A stretch of DNA of 64,000 bases from Cokeromyces recurvatus. Lineage: Eukaryota > Mucoromycota > Mucoromycetes > Mucorales > Mucoraceae. A program made the translations under genes and the position numbers. Position 1 is the stretch's first letter. The number at the start of each line of letters is the position of its first letter. Positions 1-12,782 of this stretch are shown piece by piece. Below the pieces are notes generated by a model. It was not told the origin of the DNA. It saw only the letters and a list, made by a program, of their open reading frames with translations, and ran no database searches. Where the stretch lies: contig NW_026251390.1 in assembly GCF_025118155.1 (NCBI RefSeq), positions 434,001 through 498,000 of the forward strand, written 5' to 3'.

Positions 1-1312
1 TATTATGTATGTAATGATGTTACACATTGAAGTAACAATAAACAATGATCTCAAGTTCTAATAGTAGCTATATTTTCGGAATTATATCGGGATCTGACAA
101 CATACAGTTGAATCAATGACAAGCCAAAAACCTGATAGAATGATAAATAAAATAAAGAGAGGGTCTAATAGATTCATAATGCTTGATAAACATGCATCTC
201 TGTTTATAGTTTTAAGTGTACATACTATTGTTATTCAAGACACATATTACGTATCACTGTTGTCTTAATCATCACCTAGAAACCAATTGTTATTGTTTTT
301 GGCAACAGAGTTACTAAGACAACTATCCATTGAATTACAAATCATTATTAGTTTTTTTTTTTCCATTTTTGTATCATAAATATTAAAATATCAATTATCT
401 TTAGACCTTTACTTTGTTGTCGGTATTCAAAGCTTAAATCAAAATTTTGATACTATAGAAACATTATATTCTTATCTTATAGTATGCAACATATATCTTG
501 TAAAGTAATTCGAATAAAAGAGTATATTGAGGAGAGGGGTTTTTTTTTTTACTATCAAGTAGCTTGATCTATTGTCACATATAAACTTCGTTTATTTCCA
601 CCTTATTCTAGTTTATTAAAATTTTGTTCTCTTTCTTTATTTTATCTGTTCACATCAAAATATGTCAAGTATATGTCCATTTTACTGCTTTATATAAATT
701 CTATTTTATTCACAAATTAGAACAATAATACTTTGCAAAGCATGTTTCATTAAATCTTACAGGAAATAAGGGAATTTTATTGAAATGAGTTTATAATAGC
801 ACTCTCCATTTTAGCGTATATAATGAATATTTTATAATAGACAAAAAAAAAAAAAAAAAAAAAAAAAATAGAGATACCAACTTTGTAGTAGTTATAGTCT
901 AATCATAATGTTTTAAAATAGAGTAAATGTTTTTTATTGTATCCATGTTTTAAAAACTATTATTCGTTTAATAACTTTACACGAACTGCTTATGAAAGAA
1001 AAAAGTAAAGAACAACATGAATACAGTCGAATTGTATATGTATAAAAAATGTATATACCTTATATAATTGTAATATTTTATGGGTCAAAGTGCAACGCTG
1101 TGCTGCTTTTGAAAATAAAACCAACTGCTAAAATAACAAAATAGCAGAAATAAAAGAAGTAATGACTCACCGTATTCAAAATTTATGGAAGATTATTTGT
1201 CTTTCGTGAATCAAAATCAAAAAAGATAAGAGATAAGGATTATAAATATGAATGGTCTTTTTTTTCCCCATATAATAGTTGTTCTTCTTTTTTAAAAATA
1301 AAATTAATTAAA
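1..1312. other. AT-rich spacer upstream of the ABC transporter
   Basis: No coding region is recognisable on either strand. It holds an A-run of about 26 nt near 843-868 and many A/T-rich stretches. The last few hundred bases are presumably the promoter and 5' UTR of the transporter that starts at 1313. Confidence 0.5.
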
Positions 1313-1972
1313 ATGAAGGACAAAAATATAAAAAAAGGCATAAATGGTAGTATAACTTCGTCTGTTGATGAGAACAACGAAAAGGTAATATCCTCCTCTT
1401 TTAATAACAAAAAGAAGAAGAAGCAGCAGCAGCAGACAACAAAAAAGAAAAAAGCTACAGTCTCCATGTTAAAGTTATTTCGTTTTGCAACACCAATAGA
1501 GCGATTTTTGATTTTGATAGCTACTCTATTTTCTATCGGAGCGGGTGCTCTTCAGCCAGCGGCGATTCTCGTCTATGGGTCGTTTATTACAAATCTAATC
1601 GATATATTATTTGATTCAAGTTCAATGTTAGATAGAACTTTGCCTATGATTCATATCATGCTTTATTTGGGTACAGCTTCTACCATTGCTGCTTATATCT
1701 CTCAATGTTTATGGATTCTTACAGGTGATAGTCAAACACGACGAATTCGGTCGCTATATCTTCATTCAGTATTAAGGCAAGACATGAGTTGGTTTGATAA
1801 AAATACTGATGGATCATTGAATACTCGATTAGCCTCTGATACTCAAATTATTCAAGATGGGATATCCGAAAAATTTGGATTATTAGTCTCATTATCTGCT
1901 CAATTCATAGCTGGTCTTATTGTTGCTTTTATCAAAGGTATAGGATATATATAACTATTTACATTATCATTG

Positions 1973-2010
<38 letters not shown>

Positions 2011-5000
2011 AGAGAGTGAATGAATTTGGGAGGGGACTTATGTAACTAACTATTTATTTACTTTTACAGGTTGGCGAGTAGCGATAATCATGTTTGCTCT
2101 CCTTCCTTTAATTTTTGGAAGTGGTCGATTTTTGGCCCATTTCCTTACAAAATATTCATTTGCTGCTCAACATACTTATGCTCAAGCAGGTGCAGTTGCT
2201 GAACAAGCATTCCAATCCATTCGAACTGTTTATTCATTTTCACTTCAAAAAAGGTTTTTAAAGCGTTATCAAGAAAAAGTGGATGAAGCATGTAGATTTG
2301 GTGAAAAGCGTGGAATTTCTATGGGGATAGGTTTTGGTTTTTTATTTTTTCTCTTGTTTTCTTCATTTAGTCTAACCCTTTGGTATGGTTCAACTCAAGT
2401 TATAAAAGGTAACATGACAGGTCCGGATGTTTTTGTTGCTTTTGTAGCTATGATGATAGGTAAGCTTCAATAAAAAAAAATCAAGTATGTTTGCATATAA
2501 TATATAATAGATGTATGTATATATATTTGTCATTTAAGGTAGTATAAGTCTTTTAAGGCTCCCACCTAATTTATCGGCTGTATCAAGTGCTTGTGGTGCT
2601 GCATTTAAAGTATTTGAAATTATTGATCGTATTCCCGACATTGATCCTGATTCTAAAGATGGCCTTATCTTGGATGGTTTTATTGGCTCTATTGAATTTA
2701 AACATGTGTATTTCAAATACCCTACTCGTCCCGATATTACCATCTTGAAAGATTTAAACTTAAAAATTAATCCTGGTCAAACTGTCGCCTTTGTAGGTCC
2801 ATCTGGTTCTGGAAAATCCACTACAGTTCAACTTGTGCAACGTTTTTATGATGCCCTTTCAGGTCAAGTCATCCTATCTGGTCATGATATTAAAGATTTC
2901 AATGTTCAGTGGTTACGCCAACAAATAGGTGTTGTCTCTCAGGAGCCTGTATTATTCAATATGACAATTCGTCAAAATTTACTTATGGGAGTTCAAGAAG
3001 ATGTTCCTGAAAGCTTAATAATTCATGCATGTAAGGAAGCCAATTGTCATACCTTTATAACTCAATTACCTCAAGGCTACGATACTTTGATTGGTGAGCA
3101 AGGTAATACGTTATCAGGTGGTCAAAAGCAACGTATTGCTATTGCTCGTGCTATATTGAAAAAGCCTACTATCTTATTATTAGATGAGGTAATTTATTCT
3201 AAACTAATATATGTATATATGTATATGTATTAACTTTATATATACATATGTAAGTTTAGGCCACTTCTGCTCTAGATACTCAATCAGAACGTCTTGTACA
3301 AAATGCACTTGATAAAGCATCTGCTACTCGCACTACTATTGTGGTTGCACATCGTCTTTCAACTATCATAAAAGCGGATCATATTGTTGTATTTGATCAT
3401 GGTGTTATAGTTGAACAAGGCACACATTCTGAATTAATTGCATTTGAGGGTGTTTATGCCAACCTTGTTAGAAATCAGGCTATTGATATCAATCAAAATG
3501 GCGTCTCTAATGAAATAAAGAATAAGGACTATGAGCATGATGACCTTCTTCATCAAGAGGAAATAGAAATTAAACAACAGCAACAACAACAAAAGAAGGC
3601 CAATGATAAAAGAGATAGTTTAGAATGTCCTAATATAGATCATTTAACTCGTGATGGATTGATTATAGAAATGGAAAATGAAAAAGGAAATGGATCAGAA
3701 AACATTTTTATCGAAAGGATAGATGCGTATGACTTGAGGATTGCTAAAGAAAAGAAGAAGAAGAAAATGATGAAAGAGGAGAAAGCACCTATCTGGAAGG
3801 TGCTGATGCATTTACGTCCTGAATGGAAATATCTTTTTGTTGGTGTATTTGGTTCTGCCGTAGTCGGTTGTATATTCCCCATGTATGCATATTCATTTTC
3901 ACACGTAATTACTATACTTAGTGTCCCAAGTTATGAAATACAGCCTAGTCCCCTTGGTGGAACTAACCTGTATGCTTTTGTTTTTTTTATTGTTGCTATT
4001 TTCAGCTTTTTTGGACAGTTTATCCAACATGGATTATATGAAATTTGCGGTGAAAGATTTTCGAGACGTTTCCGCGGTGAGATTTTCGATGCTTATCTGA
4101 AACAAGAAGTTGGATTCTTTGATAATGAAGAAAACAATAGTGGTTCATTAACCACAAAATTAGCAATAGATGCTCGTAACGTTAGTGAAATGATTACCAA
4201 AGTATGGAGTGATGTTACTAGTCTTGTGGCTACCATTATTTGTTCCTTTTGTATTGCTTTTAGCTATAGTTGGGCTCTTTCATTGATTGTGTTATGTATG
4301 TCTCCACTCCTTGTAGCTGCTACATCCTATGAATTTCATATCCAACGTGGATTTGAAGATAATACTAAGAAAGCGAATGCTCAAAGTGGTCAAGTAGCTG
4401 GTGAAGCAATTAGAGAAGTAAGGACAATTGCAGCCTTAAATAAACAGGCTTATTTTGAAGAGCGCTATTACTATGCAACCGAACGTCCTCATCGGCTTGC
4501 TGTAAAAAAGGCTTATCTATCGTCTATTGCTGCTGGTTTAGGCAAAGGTATCTATATTTATACAAATGCATTGGCCTACTATGCTGGTACTCGTCTAATT
4601 CAAAGTGGTTTAATTGATTTCCAACAAATGTTTACTACTATGACTGTTATAATGGTTGCCTCTGAAAGTGTTGGTCGTAGCACAACATTTGCTAGTACAT
4701 TTTCAAAGGGTAAACTTGCCGCTATAGCCGCCTTTGCTATCCTTGAACGCAAATCCAAAATTGATCCTGAATTAGAAGGTATTGAGCCTTCTGTTGATTC
4801 TATTCAAGGTGATATTGAATTTGAGAATATTAAATTTACTTATCCTGCTCGTCCAGATGTCAAGATATTTGATGGTGAGTTTATCATGAAAGGACATGCT
4901 GGTCAGATGATTGCTTTAGTTGGCCCCTCTGGTTGTGGTAAATCAACTACAATTGGTATGCTTCAGCGTTGGTATGATCCTCTAGAAGGCACTGTCTCGT

Positions 5001-5563
5001 TTGATCACAAAGATGTTCAATCTTATTCACTTTTAAATCTTCGTAGTCATATGTCTCTTGTTGGTCAAGAGCCTGTATTATTTGATTTAACAATTGGTGA
5101 AAATATTCGTTATGGGGTTAGTGAAGATACATATATTAGTCAGCAAGATATTGAAAATGTCTGTAAAGCTGCTAATATTCATAGCTTCATAACTGAACTC
5201 CCTCAAGGTTATGATACCCGTGTAGGGGATAAATGCTCTCAACTTTCAGGTGGTCAAAAACAACGCATTGCCATAGCACGAGCTCTTATTCGCAAGCCTA
5301 AATTGTTACTATTAGATGAAGCTACATCAGCTCTTGATAGTGATAGTGAACGCCTTGTTCAAGAAGCTATAGATAACATTATCAAAGAAGGAGAAAGGAC
5401 TACAATTACGATTGCACATCGTCTTTCTACAATTAAAAATGCGGATCTTATCTGTGTAGTTAAAAATGGTCGTGTTATTGAGCAAGGAACTCATTGGGAG
5501 TTATTGGAATTAAATGGTGTTTATAGCGAAATGGTTAATCAGCAATCTCTAAACATTCAGTAA
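1313..5563 (+). CDS. Full-size ABC transporter, ABCB/P-glycoprotein (MDR) type
   Basis: ATP-driven exporter of the ABCB family, expected in the plasma membrane or an internal membrane and exporting lipophilic compounds or peptides. Four exons: 1313-1937, 2070-2459, 2539-3188, 3260-5563. All joins keep frame and give about 1322 aa, a normal full-transporter length. The order is TMD1-NBD1-TMD2-NBD2. NBD1 has Walker A GPSGSGKST (about residue 425), signature LSGGQKQR (about 531) and LLLDEATSALD, which is split by intron 3. NBD2 has GPSGCGKST (about 1110), LSGGQKQR (about 1219) and DEATSALDSDSE, followed by an intact H-loop (AHRLS). A Lys/Gln-rich N-terminus and a Lys/Glu-rich linker between the halves are low complexity. 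Both NBDs look catalytically complete. Substrate cannot be read from sequence. Intron 1 contains an A-run of about 33 nt. The start is the first ATG after an A-rich leader. Confidence 0.93.
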
Positions 5564-6059
5564 AATAAAAATGGACGTTCTTCGTATGTTTTACAAAATA
5601 TATAAAAATCAAAGCTTTTTTTTTTGTACAAGTATTTAATAGTATTCATATAAATTAAATAAAAATAATAATAATAAAAGCCCTGATTATTAGAATATAT
5701 GATAGTTATGTATCAGGTAATCAAATTTCTCACTTTTGTTGAACAAAATTGTAGAATATAAATATTTATCACAATATACCTATTTTAAATAATACAAAGA
5801 TTCATAATGAATTATGTAGTATACACTACAATTTAAAAAGCATGCATACATTTACTTAAAAATTAGAAGTATTTGTCTATAAGATTATTATGATCTATCG
5901 AATATATTGCAACTCTTATACATGCATCAAATACATGATAATATGATAACGCTTTGATTGTATTTATATTATTATCATATTTATTTAATTATATTCTAAA
6001 AAAAAGAAAAGAAAAAAAACTCCCCATATAAGTAAAAAGTGTTTTGTAAAAACTATGGA
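5564..6059. other. Convergent spacer
   Basis: AT-rich DNA between the 3' ends of the ABC transporter and the GH9 gene. Nothing beyond presumed 3' UTRs and poly(A) signals was seen. Confidence 0.5.
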
Positions 6060-8145
6060 TTAGAGTACTAAAAAAAAGTGGTAAATAACAGCAAATATAC
6101 TGGTGATGGTTAATAAATAGGAAACATTATAAGAATTTCCTGATCTTGAAGCAAATTGCTCATGCTTTTCATTTATATTCGGGTTGGCAGCTTTGTTCAT
6201 ATTCATTTCATTATTATTATTTGCCACAGAGCTAGAGCTAACGCCTTTCAAATCAGCTAATGTCTTACCCTCAAGAGCAGCGGCTTTTAATAAGCCTTGT
6301 CCAGGATAAAGTACATCAAGCAATTGAGGTAGTTCTTCTTGTGGAGTCGTTAATAACTTCCAAGTAAAAGAAGATTTCATTTCCCCTCTTGGGCAGCCCT
6401 TGTTACATGTATGATAACAATCATCTTCTGGCCACGCAGGAGGCTTTGAAGCATTGGGATGAGTCCATCCAAGATCAAGATCACAATCGGTGTAAGGTTC
6501 AAATTTTTCAGCACCATAATAATCAATAAGACCTGCAAGAGCACCAGTCCAAGCAGCATTATAGTCTTGGGTGACTTCAGAATATTCATAATTGGTACGA
6601 TCATCATACCAAGTGTCATCAATGTTAGGTCCACCTTCAACAGCACCATATAAAATGAAGCGTTGTTGTGTTTTTGATTCAGAGAAATCAAGTTCGACCT
6701 TATCTTGCATAGCACCACGCATAGGATAATCAATATAAGAATTATAGGAAGACTTATGGTAAGGTTTGGATGGATAATTATTACCAAAGCCAACAACCCA
6801 ACTATAGCCGTAATCACCTAGAGCATAGTTAATTTGTTGAGTTGCAAAAGTAATCATAGCTTTAGATTCCTTTCTATCGTATCCAATAGCTTTAGCAAAT
6901 GCCAACATCAAGAAGGCAACATTGCCTGAATATCCAACAGAGCCCCAATGATCTATATAAGCTAGTCCACGAGGTGTGAATTTGACAATTTGTTTAGGAT
7001 TATTAGGTAAGAATTGATTGAAATAATTCATAGCATTTCTATAAAATTGTGGTTCCTTTGTTAACGTATACAGCAATACGTGAATTCCAGCACCCTTTTC
7101 ATCCCATGAGTACTCAATCCACGAATCGGAAGCCTTTTCATACCATTTTTTGGCTTCATTGAGATAATACTCCTCTTTAGTAGCTGCATAAAGCCAAGCA
7201 GCATTCCAAGCGATTTCATCTTCATAACGAGTAGAAGGGTACCAAAATGTAGCCCATTGAAAGGCATTCTGCCGAGAGGTAACATAGCTACCTGGGTGAT
7301 CAATAGCGAATTTAAAGAGCCGTTTAGAATGGTCAAGAAGAATGTCAGCATAAGTAGAGTTATGCTTTCTCCAAGCTATTGAAATAGCAGCCAAGGCAGC
7401 ACCATATTCACCAACAATTTCAGAAGATGGGTTTTCAGGTGAAATGTATGAAGCCTTATGAGGTAAACCAGAAGGAACCCATTGCTCATATTCTTCAGGT
7501 GGTCCCCAATAGTTGAAGTCAACATCTAGCTCAATTAGTTTTGAAATAGGACCTAATGAAGCTGTTCCTAATTGACCAACAATATAAGTATCATTGTAAT
7601 GTGCGTTCAATATGTAGTCTATAATGTAAATCAAGTATTTTTGGTTAGTCAATATGAAAAAAAAAAATTACTTCCGCTGTCTATTTACCAGCACCCCATT
7701 TGATTAATTCAAGGCCTTCAGCAAGCTCATCAACAGAATTCATTGCATCTTCAAAGATCACAATATTATAAGCCAACTGTGTAGCAGTCCAACCAAGGGG
7801 TAATCCCCACTTCATAGTATTAGCTGCCTCATACCAACCGCGAGATAAATCTTCACCAAAATCACCAATACATACCCAACAAGAATCAGATCGCCAGGCC
7901 AGACGTTGATAGGGCAAAATACCAGATTTTTGAGCGTGATAAAAGAGGAAACTCTTATGGATTACTTCAGCATAATTATATTTAGGTGTATCTGGAGCAA
8001 CATAGGGTGTCTTCAAAGGTGGAAGCAGAGGTTTCATCAAAGGGCTATTAGGTATGGTTTCAGTACCAAAAACGAAAGAAATCAAAAAAGATAAAATTGT
8101 TAACACAGCTGGTGTCAGCCATGAAAACAAAGATTGGGTTTTCAT
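6060..8145 (-). CDS. Secreted, probably GPI-anchored glycoside hydrolase family 9 protein with altered catalytic motif
   Basis: GH9 (endo-beta-1,4-glucanase family) protein. Exons 8145-7689 and 7618-6060 are joined through a 70-nt intron, giving about 671 aa. It has an N-terminal signal peptide (residues 1 to about 27, hydrophobic ILSFLISFVFG). The (alpha/alpha)6 catalytic domain follows, recognisable from GWYEAANTMKWGLP (around 103-116), GYSWVVGFGNNYP, and a C-terminal catalytic block DDRTNYEYSEVTQDYNAAW, whose Glu is about residue 500 and is conserved as the acid. A Ser/Asn-rich linker and a hydrophobic C-terminus (VSYLLTITSIFAVIYHFFLV) suggest GPI anchoring. Odd point: the family motif DAGD, which carries the catalytic base Asp, reads EAAN (residues 106-109), read directly as gag gca gct aat on the minus strand. 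Hydrolase activity is therefore doubtful, and a binding, remodelling or changed-mechanism role is possible. GH9 is uncommon in fungi. Confidence 0.85.
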
Positions 8146-8296
8146 TGCAAATAAATGAGAAGTTTAGACCTGTTCTTCTATTATATATATAAGTGTAAAA
8201 ATAGATGTGTATGAGATAGGAAAAGAAAGAAAGAGAAAAGAAAAATAAAAAATGAAGAATGCAAATATAAACTTCTCATTTTCGACCAACGTATTT

Positions 8297-8333
<37 letters not shown>

Positions 8334-10332
8334 CTTGGAGCGTATGAAAATTTTTTAAACGTAATTTACAATCAAAGTAATAGTTATGTGATCATATTCA
8401 TGCATGTTATTTTTTATTGCTGATATTAGTACGTAAATTATTTTGTATTTTTTTTTTAAAAAGAATGGTATGTATTTGTAGCTTTTTTTTTTATGAATTC
8501 AATCTTTTGCTATAGAACAGAGTCTTTGGTGATAAAACTTGTTTTGATTTATAAGGACAAAGAAAACTATAAATCAGAGTTATTATATTTTGATATGAAT
8601 AACTTCAGATATGCAGTATACTTACTTAATTTAGTTCAATCGAAAAATGATAGTAGTTCAGTTATTTGAAGAACCTAAGCGTACTATAACATAACGAGGA
8701 TTACTATCAGATGGGAAAGTGTAACGGGGACGAAAAATCTACCAACCGAATTAAAATATATATTTAAATATTTGTTTTATTATCAATACAATCTTTTGAG
8801 TAAATTGTTCAATAGTTTGACGTAAATCAAGATTTTCAATGATAAAAAAAAATTATACATACACATATACATATATATATATATATAATGACAAAACTAC
8901 ACAGGCTACATCACTTGTTTACTCACTCAAAAATTATATTTTTAAATCTCACCATCGTCAGAAGGAATTTTCTAATTTAATTTGAGTGATAAAGTCAAGT
9001 CTAATAGAATAGACTGAGACACTTAAATATAAAACAAGGAATATGATTGATTATTCAGAAAGTTTGAATATGTTTATAAAAATATTATCATTCAAGGTAA
9101 AGTATTCAAGACATTATAAAAAAAAAATGTTGGTCCTCGATGAAATTAACGATAATTAGAGTATTTGTAAAATCAAAGAGAGACGGATGTTCATAACGGT
9201 AGACGCTTTTAAAATTGAATAATATTGTCCAGTTATCCATAGAGACAAAATCTTCTCGATACATATTAGTCTGGAGAGCTTGAGACGAAGCAATTGATTG
9301 AATTAAAACCCTTTGCTCCATTGAAAAAATATGCTCTACAGACCAATAAAGCCTCTTTTATCATAATTTACTTTTGATATTTATTAATATTCAAGAAAAT
9401 GAAAGAGAACGTTGATTGAACAATTTACTAGTTCATAATTCAGCTTTCTTTATTTATTCTAATATAAATTATTTTTGGAATATTATATATAGCTTTGTAG
9501 ATATAATAAAGGTTATAAATTGAAAAAAAAAAGAAATACTACTGCTAGTATATTAGCAAATTAAAATCAAAACGCAATACTTGTATTCGTGAAATGTCAA
9601 ACAGCCCAGTCATGATGTTTTTAATGTAATCTTCATTTTTTTTTCACTATCTTTAAGATTCATAAAGTCGTTTACAATACATCTCATTGTTTGCTTTATA
9701 ATTGTTGAAGAGTTATCCTGAAAATTCTCTTTTAAAATATCTTTATGCTATTCTAAAAGAACTGGCTTTTTATCGATTTTTTTTTAATATCTTTATTATT
9801 ACCAACATTGCTTTCTAGTAAAATGCTAATCATTCTCTTAGCTATATTAAACGGGGCTTTTCTATTTAAAAGACATTGTGTGCTGACTTGATATATAAAG
9901 GATTAGTGAAGTAAAAAAAAAAAATACATATTATAGTACATGCTATTTTATTTTAACTTCAAAAATGAAGCGAGCTATAATTATATTATTTGTAGGTCTT
10001 TATCTTGGGAGAAAAATCAGCTGAATATCATTTTCTATATACATAAATGATGGGAAAAAAAAGTAGCCTAGAAGGTACTAAATATCATTTTTTTTTTCAT
10101 TACATACTTCTTTGTCAAAAGTTTTAATAATTACCATTCGGGCTATTTTATTTAATTAGTAGCAATAAGTATGACATCTTTTTTCCGAAAAGCATGACGC
10201 TAGTTTTCTAAAAAACATGCAACATCCTTTTTTTTTTAAAGCACGACAGTATCTTTTTTTTTTTCATAATTTTGGCAAAAGGTATATATTATTATTTTTT
10301 TTTTCTTTTATAAATATTTATATATAAATATT
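8146..10332. other. Long AT-rich spacer
   Basis: It lies between divergent genes, so it carries the promoters of the GH9 gene (-) and the class V PLP enzyme (+). It has an A-run of about 32 nt at 8299-8330, an AT repeat near 8870-8886 and several T-runs. A 71-codon minus-strand ORF at 9106-9321 has no recognisable domain and was not called. Confidence 0.4.
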
Positions 10333-11816
10333 ATGAATATCAAGAATTCTCTTTTCGGGAGACATCTTCGCTCTCATTTCTTACTTGATCCTGAATATGT
10401 ATCTCTTAATCATGGTTCATTCGGTACAATGCCCAAGATATTAATGCCTCTCTTAAATGATTTGCGGTTGAAAGCTGAAGTTAACCCTGATCGTTGGTTG
10501 CGACGTGATATGTTCCCTGAAATCGAAAAAAACAAAAAGACTTTAGCTAATATGATTTATGCTGATCCTGAGGAGCTTGTATTTGTTTTTAATGCTATGA
10601 CAGGTATCAATACCGTTGTAAGAAGTCTACCGATGAAACGAGGGGATAAAATTATCTATGTATGAGTTCAAGTTCATTATAAATATATGCATGCATATAA
10701 AGATACTGATAAATTACATGTAGTTTAGTACAGCGTATAATTCAGTTGAAAGCACTATCAAGTTTCTTAAAGATTCAAGGGAATTTAAACTAGTTCGTAT
10801 AGATTTAATCTATCCTTTAAATGATAATGACATTTTAAATATGCTCAAAGAGACAATAGAGTTGGAAAACAGTAAAGGAGATGGGACAATTAAGCTTTGC
10901 TTCATAGATGCTATCAGCTCTCTGCCTGGTGTTAGATTCCCTTTTGAGTCAGCTGTTAAACTTGTACGTGAGTATAATATTTTAAGTTTGGTTGACGGTG
11001 CTCATGCAATAGGTAATATTCATAAATACCACATATGTATTTGAACGTTGAATCTTACTATAAATATTTATTTTAGGACAAATTCCTTTAAATTTGCATG
11101 ATATAGATCCCGACTTTTTTATTACAAATTGTCATAAATGGCTTTTTGCGCCTCGCGGCTGTGCTGTATTATATGTTCCCTTTAGAAATCAGCGTTATGT
11201 CCATCCAGCTATTATCAATTCTGCTTATACTGATCATAGCGATCCATCAGATAAAACGGCATCATTTCAACAAGAATTTGCTTGGCCAGGCACCACTGAT
11301 TTTTCAAACTTTATGTGTATTAATAAAGGTAATGCATATATAAAGGAAGGAAAAAAAAAAAAGAAGAAAACAACAACAATTGTAAGATATAATATATTTA
11401 TATACATATATACATTAGCTGTTGAATTTAGAGAAATGCTTGGTGGAGAAGATGCTATCATGAATTATTGTCATAACCTTGCTTTAGAAGGTGGCAAAGT
11501 AGCTGCAAAAGTATTTTCAAGTGCTGAAGAAGCAGCCATATTAGAGAACTCTGAAAATAATTTAACAGTTGCAATGGTTAACGTTAAAATACCTTTAAGA
11601 AGTAATTTGATTCATATTTCAGACATAGAAGTAATCAATTTATTCATAGATAAACTGTTGCTTGAACATAACTGCATGGCACCAGTTTATAAACATAATA
11701 ATATCTGGTATACAAGATTAAGTGCTCAAATATACAATGATATATCTGATTTTGAAGTTGTTGCAAAAGCTATTTTACAAGTTTGCAAAGAAACCGAAAA
11801 CCTAAAAAAAGAATAA
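10333..11816 (+). CDS. Class V aminotransferase-fold PLP enzyme (isopenicillin-N-epimerase / cysteine-desulfurase-like)
   Basis: PLP-dependent enzyme of the aminotransferase class V superfamily. Exons 10333-10659, 10724-11012, 11077-11328 and 11419-11816 give about 421 aa, the usual size. Visible landmarks: the N-terminal block LNHGSFGTMPK typical of the CefD/isopenicillin N epimerase-like group; VDGAHAIGQIPLNLHDIDPDF, formed across intron 2, whose Asp and His contact PLP; and NCHKWLFAPRG with the Schiff-base lysine near residue 226. Members of this group act as C-S lyases, desulfurases or epimerases, including the lyase of ergothioneine synthesis. The precise substrate here is not determinable. 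The exon 2 start (10724) was chosen because the next AG would put a stop in frame. There is no targeting peptide, so it is probably cytosolic. Confidence 0.82.
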
Positions 11817-11957
11817 AGAATAATAGTATGAATATACAAGACCTTCCCTCCTTTAAATTATAAAGAGTTATTAAAGTCCTTTTCTATTTATTTGTCTTTA
11901 CATACATTTATATATTTTACAATTCTAAATATTCTAAAAATACATGATCATCTTCAT

Positions 11958-12608
11958 TTAATCCCTGCGCATGTACCAGTCAATGGCTAATGAAAATAAT
12001 GCAAAGCCACCAGCACCTAATGCCATCGCCTGAGGTCCTGCTTTTGCAGCCAAAGCACCACCTGTAAATGCTCCTGCTGCAACACTATTTACTAAATCGT
12101 TCTTCGCTCGATACTATATATATTAACCGTTTATTAGTAGTGTTACTTCTTTTCATTTTCCGTACATAACGTATACTATTAATCTTATTTAATTTATAAT
12201 AAAACTTAACTGATTCAATACAACATTCTGTTCCAGAATAAATCATGCCTACTAAACCGAAATTCTTCGCCATTGATAAAGATCGAGTTCCCATATCTTT
12301 AAATGCATACTTAATTTGTTGTTTTGTTGTTTGCTTTATGAGCTCTTCATTCATTGTAGGTCCTGCGTATTCGAATGAAGACATAAATAAACCAAATGCA
12401 GCACCCATACCAAAGCCTAACGTTAAAATAAATGTCAGATCAAACACACACACAACTATGTGCAAGTGCTCATTTAACCTGCTACGCCAGACATGGCTGT
12501 TTTAACAACACAGGATTCAAAAGCACCCTGCATCATTTTAACCATTTGTTGTTCTTGAGGAGACATGCCATTATTTTGGCCAGGAACTCCACCAAAAGTG
12601 TTATTCAT
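11958..12608 (-). CDS. TIM22: Mitochondrial inner-membrane import translocase subunit TIM22
   Basis: Channel-forming subunit of the carrier translocase that inserts multi-spanning carriers into the mitochondrial inner membrane. Exons 12608-12479, 12416-12211 and 12113-11958 give about 163 aa, close to the family size. The Tim17/Tim22 domain fills residues of about 40-160: a first hydrophobic segment [18 protein letters not shown], then [29 protein letters not shown] running across intron 2 into [19 protein letters not shown], and a C-terminal segment ending DWYMRRD. The N-terminal PEEQ-like segment ([12 protein letters not shown]) and two cysteines (SCVV, ECC) match the Tim22 branch rather than Tim17 or Tim23. 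The gene is tail-to-tail with the PLP enzyme and divergent from VPS28, with only about 175 bp between start codons, so the two may share a promoter region. Confidence 0.92.
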
Positions 12609-12782
12609 AATGTTTTATAATTTTTTTTTTTTTTTTTAAAAGAAAAGGAAAAAAAAAAGAAAGTGCTATATACAGGGGAGAAAGCAATTATTAAAATAAT
12701 TCAAGTCCAATTGTGAAATATATATTTTTATATATAAAAATTATGCTCAAGTCTCGTCTTTCTTATTTATTTATTTTTTATC

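Noticed and set aside
9106..9321. 71-codon minus-strand ORF in the spacer upstream of the PLP enzyme
   Set aside because: No domain, no neighbouring exons in frame and AT-driven composition; random open frame cannot be excluded.
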